Part shown: piece by piece, positions 21,514-24,693 of the stretch
Layout: every line of letters begins with the position of its first letter
Position numbering within the stretch: position 1 is the stretch's first letter
Source of the DNA: CAMCYM01 sp964405405
GTDB taxonomy: Bacteria > Bacteroidota > Bacteroidia > Flavobacteriales_D > Sanyastnellaceae
Direction: 5' to 3'
Assembly (NCBI GenBank): GCA_964405405.1
Contig: CAYONT010000030.1
Coordinates: 1-24,693 of the forward strand
Length of the DNA: 24,693 bases
The notes under the pieces: model-generated
Database searches by the model: none
The model's input: only the letters and a program-made list of their open reading frames with translations
What the model was told of the DNA's origin: nothing
Position numbers and translations under genes: made by a program

Positions 21514-24500
21514 CAAGGATTGGGTGTGGGGGAATCGGGGTTGCTACCGGAAGAAGCTGCTTCCCGGGCGTCCAGGGCCGTCAACAAACGACGGGCCTCG
21601 GTCTGAACCCAGGGGACTTCTACTTGTTCCAGGATGCTGTTTGCCGTCACACGCGCTTGGTAATAATCCTCCATGCCCATGTATACCTCGATCAGCAGGA
21701 GGAAAGCCTTGTACTTCCACTCGTCGTAGGCAGAGAAAGCATCGATCAACTCAAACACCTCCGTTTCGGCAGCAGGATACAACTTCCTTTGGAAGGCGAC
21801 CTGAGCCATGAGGTACTTTGCCTCAGCACCCCGGCTTCCTCCGAATTTCGCTACCTCTGCCAGATCTTCATAGGCAGGAATCCAGTTCTGCTCACGGAAC
21901 CGGAGTTTGCCTCTCCAGAAGCGTGCCGTGCGTCGGATGTCTTCGGGGGTTTGGTCATCGTTCAACACCCAATCCGTGTACCCTTGGGCCGCTTCGAAAT
22001 CCTCCAAGAGGTAGTGACAACGCATGAGGCCCACGCGGGCTTCGAGCAATTTGTTCTGCGAATGGGTGCTCGATTCCAAAATCTGGTAGAAGCGGCGGGC
22101 CGCCACCAAATCCTGCGCCTTCCAAGCGATGGCTGCCGCGGAAGAGGCTGCATTCTCCGTGAAATCGTTCACCGGTTGGTCCAGAACGTAGGAAAAAGCC
22201 AGCAGCGCAGCGCTTTCTTCTTTCAGTTCCAGTTGACAGGTGCCCAGGAAGTAATGGGCCTCCACGAGGTGGCGACCGTTCGGATACTGACGGATGTACT
22301 CCCCGAGTCGTGCCACGGCCTTGTTGCATTCTTTTTTCAAGGCCAAACCCGCCCCAGCATCATACAAACGTTGCTCAATTTCATCGGGTTGAAGCCCCAC
22401 TCCTGGGGGGATTTGGTCTAACAATCCCCGCTCAATCAACAGGGGCTCCACCACCTGAAAGGCATCTGCTGCGATGGCGTCTTTCGGGTACTCAGCCCGA
22501 ATGCGGTCCCAAATCTGCATGACATCGTCCTCCTTGCCCTCCTTCATCCCGATGAGGCACAGGTCCACGAGCACGTACTTGGTACGGGGTGAATTCGGGA
22601 AGTCACGCAGCAGGGCCTCCAACGACGCCCGCGCCTCGCCCAACCGGTTCAACTCGATGAGCGCGCGACCGGATTCATAGCGCGCCTCCGCGATGTAGGG
22701 CGATTTCGGGTGCTTCTCGATCAATTCGTTCATCTGCTGAACCAGTCCCGCCCCATTTCCTTGGGCTCCGAGACAAAGTCCCCGCTGAAAACGCGCGTAG
22801 TCCGCTTGTTCATTTCCGGACTGGATGACCTCGGCGTAACGGCTGGCCGCTTCCTCGAAACGCTTGCCCACGTAGTAACAATCGGCAGTCCGGAGCAAGG
22901 CGTCCCGGGTCTTTTTCGCATCCGTGCCCTTGTCTTCCTTCAAGAAGGCCCGGAACGCGGACAAGGCGTCGGTGTAACTCTTCCGCTTGAAGAGGGCGTA
23001 ACCGCGTGCGTATTCAGCCTCTGCGTAATAAGGGCTGTTGTAAGCGCCTGGGCTCTTGAGGAATTCTGCGTAATGCCCGGCGGATTCGGTGTAGCGTTTG
23101 GCCAAATAATTCAACTCCCCTTGCCAGTAATGGCTCTCGGCGGCGAGTTGAGCATCCAGCGGATAAACCCGCACCTTTTCGAAGAATCGTTCCGAGTCGT
23201 CATACTTTCCCGCCCGGAAGAGCTCCACGGCATGGTTGTAGGCCACAAGCTGGTAGGCCCGGCGCACACGGACATCCTTGTCCCGGATTTGGTCTAAGGC
23301 CTCCAATGCCCGGGCATAGTTCTTGGAAGTCATGTAGACGTCCAGCAAGAAGCTGTAGGCCTCATCCCGACGCTTTGACTGAGGGAACTCCTCCAGATAC
23401 CGTTCGAAAGCAGTAATGGCGTCGTCGAAGGGATTGTAGGACAGTTCGAAGGCCAGTTTCGCATGGCTGAAGAGGGCATCCTCCTGGATTTCAGGATCCC
23501 AAGTCATGGAAGCTGCCTCTCGAAATGCATTCCGTGCTTTGTCTTTTTCTTCCAGCCCGAGGTAACAGCGGGCCATGTGGTAGTGTGCGTTTTGCGTCAT
23601 CGCATCCCCTTCGCCGCGGGTCACCAAAGCGAACAGATTGAGCGCTTCGCGCCAATTCTGCTGGTGGTACCTGACATATGCCACCTGGTAAGCAAACGCT
23701 CGATTCCGCTCCGATGATGGGGTCCCGTCCCAAGCCAAATCCAAATGAGGCGCGGCCGCATCATAAGCCTGCCGCCGGTACAACGCATCCCCCAACAACC
23801 GAGCGATGCCCGGTTTCTGTTTGTCCTTTAACCAATCGGGGTGGGCGAGAACGTCTGGTGCGTAATCGATGAGCGCATCAAACTGCTCGGTTTCATGCAG
23901 CAACTGACAGATGTAGATGGGGACCACCCCCCGGAACGCCTCCTCTTGGGCCAACTTCTGGAACCCATCCAAGGCCACCTGGGGTTGACCGGTTAGGTAG
24001 GCAATGTGGCTGAAGTAATAGAGGGCAGGAGACGCGTAAGTTCCTCCGGATTCCATGACGGGGATGAGGTCCTTGCGCGCTGATTCCCAATCGCCCTGTT
24101 CGAAATGGGCATGTCCGCGCTTGAAGTGCAGTTCAATCTCTTCGGTGCGGTTGAGGTCCTTGGGTCGCAATTGATTGAAGCCGGCCACAGCGTCTTGCCA
24201 GCGCTTGCCGGTATAGTAGAATCGAGCGAGCTCCCAAAGTGCTTTGGGGGCAAAGGGGCTGTCCGGATGTTGTTGAACAAACCGGGCAATGCGCTCTGGC
24301 GCATCGGGGTGATAGAGCATCATCGCACTCATGGCCGCCTTGAATTCAGCCTCCGTGGCTTCGGGGGTACCGGCCGCAAGATGTCCTTGGGCACGTTGCC
24401 ATGATTCGAATCCTTGCAGGGCCACAGCGTATTTCTCTTTCTCAAAAGCATCGCGAGCAGCATGCCATTCGCGGGCCTCACGGGAGTTTCCGAGGGACCA

Positions 24501-24581
24501 TTGACCGGAAAGTGGGGAGCCCCAAGCTCCGAAAAGCAGGCCCCCAGCGGTCAAAACAACCGGAACGGTTTTTCGCTTCAT
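21513..24581 (-). CDS. Large periplasmic tetratricopeptide-repeat protein
   Basis: This 1022-residue protein begins with a signal peptide (MKRKTVPVVLTAGGLLFGAW, cleavage near residue 25-27, LSGQ). There is no lipobox Cys, so it is probably soluble in the periplasm. Almost the whole length is built of TPR/SEL1-like helical hairpins, for example ALWELARFYYTGKRWQDAVA, AHYHMARCYLGLEEKDKARN, SHYWQGELNYLAKRYTESAG, ALLRTADCYYVGKRFEEAAS, ARYESGRALIELNRLGEARA and AHYFLGTCQLELKEESAAL. Several repeats resemble the YbgF/BamD-type pattern (PxSPxxxxA). The C-terminus is Ser/Pro-rich and probably unstructured. ATG 24581 gives the signal peptide and lies five bases after TAATTTTA, a promoter-like box; an open frame to 24656 adds 25 residues upstream of the signal. 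The next gene, an outer-membrane barrel, overlaps by one base. Scaffold or assembly function is inferred. Confidence 0.88.
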   Translation of the reverse strand: MKRKTVPVVLTAGGLLFGAWGSPLSGQWSLGNSREAREWHAARDAFEKEKYAVALQGFESWQRAQGHLAAGTPEATEAEFKAAMSAMMLYHPDAPERIARFVQQHPDSPFAPKALWELARFYYTGKRWQDAVAGFNQLRPKDLNRTEEIELHFKRGHAHFEQGDWESARKDLIPVMESGGTYASPALYYFSHIAYLTGQPQVALDGFQKLAQEEAFRGVVPIYICQLLHETEQFDALIDYAPDVLAHPDWLKDKQKPGIARLLGDALYRRQAYDAAAPHLDLAWDGTPSSERNRAFAYQVAYVRYHQQNWREALNLFALVTRGEGDAMTQNAHYHMARCYLGLEEKDKARNAFREAASMTWDPEIQEDALFSHAKLAFELSYNPFDDAITAFERYLEEFPQSKRRDEAYSFLLDVYMTSKNYARALEALDQIRDKDVRVRRAYQLVAYNHAVELFRAGKYDDSERFFEKVRVYPLDAQLAAESHYWQGELNYLAKRYTESAGHYAEFLKSPGAYNSPYYAEAEYARGYALFKRKSYTDALSAFRAFLKEDKGTDAKKTRDALLRTADCYYVGKRFEEAASRYAEVIQSGNEQADYARFQRGLCLGAQGNGAGLVQQMNELIEKHPKSPYIAEARYESGRALIELNRLGEARASLEALLRDFPNSPRTKYVLVDLCLIGMKEGKEDDVMQIWDRIRAEYPKDAIAADAFQVVEPLLIERGLLDQIPPGVGLQPDEIEQRLYDAGAGLALKKECNKAVARLGEYIRQYPNGRHLVEAHYFLGTCQLELKEESAALLAFSYVLDQPVNDFTENAASSAAAIAWKAQDLVAARRFYQILESSTHSQNKLLEARVGLMRCHYLLEDFEAAQGYTDWVLNDDQTPEDIRRTARFWRGKLRFREQNWIPAYEDLAEVAKFGGSRGAEAKYLMAQVAFQRKLYPAAETEVFELIDAFSAYDEWKYKAFLLLIEVYMGMEDYYQARVTANSILEQVEVPWVQTEARRLLTALDAREAASSGSNPDSPTPNP

Positions 24582-24586
24582 GTGGC

Positions 24587-24594
24587 TAAAATTA
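24587..24594 (-). promoter_or_regulatory. Putative -7 box of the TPR-barrel operon
   Basis: On the minus strand TAATTTTA (one change from TAnnTTTG) ends five bases before the ATG at 24581. The short spacing again suggests a leaderless transcript and supports the ATG that begins the signal peptide. No clear -33 element is seen. Confidence 0.35.
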
Positions 24595-24670
24595 CCTTGG
24601 TGACAACCGCGATTGTTTGGCGGGTTCATTGAGTTCTCAACGAAAAAATGTGCCAATCTGGATGTCCGGG

Positions 24671-24693
24671 CAAAAAAAAAGCGCTCTCTTGAG
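24671..24693 (-). terminator. Possible 3' half of an intrinsic terminator for a gene beyond the right edge
   Basis: On the minus strand the edge reads CTCAAGAGAGCGC followed directly by nine T. A GC-rich arm running into a T-tract is what the descending half of a rho-independent terminator looks like; the matching arm would lie right of 24693. It would end a minus-strand gene upstream of the TPR operon. Without the other arm this cannot be confirmed. Confidence 0.35.

Noticed and set aside
21393..22421. 342-residue plus-strand open frame opposite the TPR and barrel genes
   Set aside because: It is antisense to two supported genes, has no ATG at its 5' end, and no signal peptide or motif is visible.
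1..24693. CRISPR arrays, insertion sequences, tRNA or rRNA genes
   Set aside because: I found no regularly spaced long repeats, transposase-like proteins, or tRNA/rRNA signatures; essentially all sequence is accounted for by ordinary protein genes.

Overview
The window looks like a chromosomal segment of a Bacteroidota bacterium, most likely a Flavobacteriales-type lineage with moderately high GC. The evidence is a type IX secretion (T9SS) C-terminal domain on a large secreted protein, an FtsE of the Bacteroidota type, NfeD/SPFH and LytTR proteins of Bacteroidota style, a paired M16 peptidase operon, no Shine-Dalgarno sequences, and start-proximal boxes like the Bacteroidota -7 promoter element TAnnTTTG. 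I see no tRNA, rRNA, insertion sequence, prophage or CRISPR array. Genes are packed very tightly: the longest gene-free stretch is about 174 bp, and many neighbours overlap by 1-20 bp.

Layout, left to right. Positions 1-2710 (minus) hold nfeD, an SPFH/band-7 gene, an arginyltransferase-like gene and the first ten codons of an exonuclease III gene that runs off the left edge. Positions 2746-5541 (minus) encode a 931-residue secreted FG-GAP/ASPIC-UnbV protein with a T9SS sorting domain, and 5580-6245 (minus) is coaE. rpe (6289-6939, plus) diverges from coaE across a 43-bp promoter region and converges on clpS (7247-6942). A LytTR regulator with a degenerate receiver (7327-8112, plus) diverges from clpS.

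Positions 13558-8096 (minus) form a four-gene cluster in which every junction is a 4-bp ATGA overlap: active M16 peptidase, inactive M16 partner with an extra C-terminal domain, FtsE with a long acidic tail, and a family 2 glycosyltransferase. hutH and an ICMT/LmtA-like membrane methyltransferase (13643-15953, plus) diverge from it. Positions 24581-15967 (minus) hold a 1022-residue periplasmic TPR protein, an outer-membrane beta-barrel joined to it by a TGATG overlap, gyrB, an HMA-MauE-type membrane protein and a short-chain dehydrogenase.

The gene content is mainly housekeeping (gyrB, coaE, rpe, clpS, ftsE, exonuclease III) mixed with envelope functions (SPFH/NfeD, M16 pair, TPR plus barrel, T9SS cargo, lipid-type methyltransferase). 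The points most worth following are the FtsE C-terminal tail and its coupled operon, the TPR-barrel pair, the pseudo-receiver LytTR protein, two DnaA-box matches upstream of gyrB, an arginyltransferase homologue without the usual cysteines near clpS, and repeated promoter boxes only four bases from start codons, which suggest leaderless mRNAs. I do not see a fully formed unknown defence-type or metabolic island.
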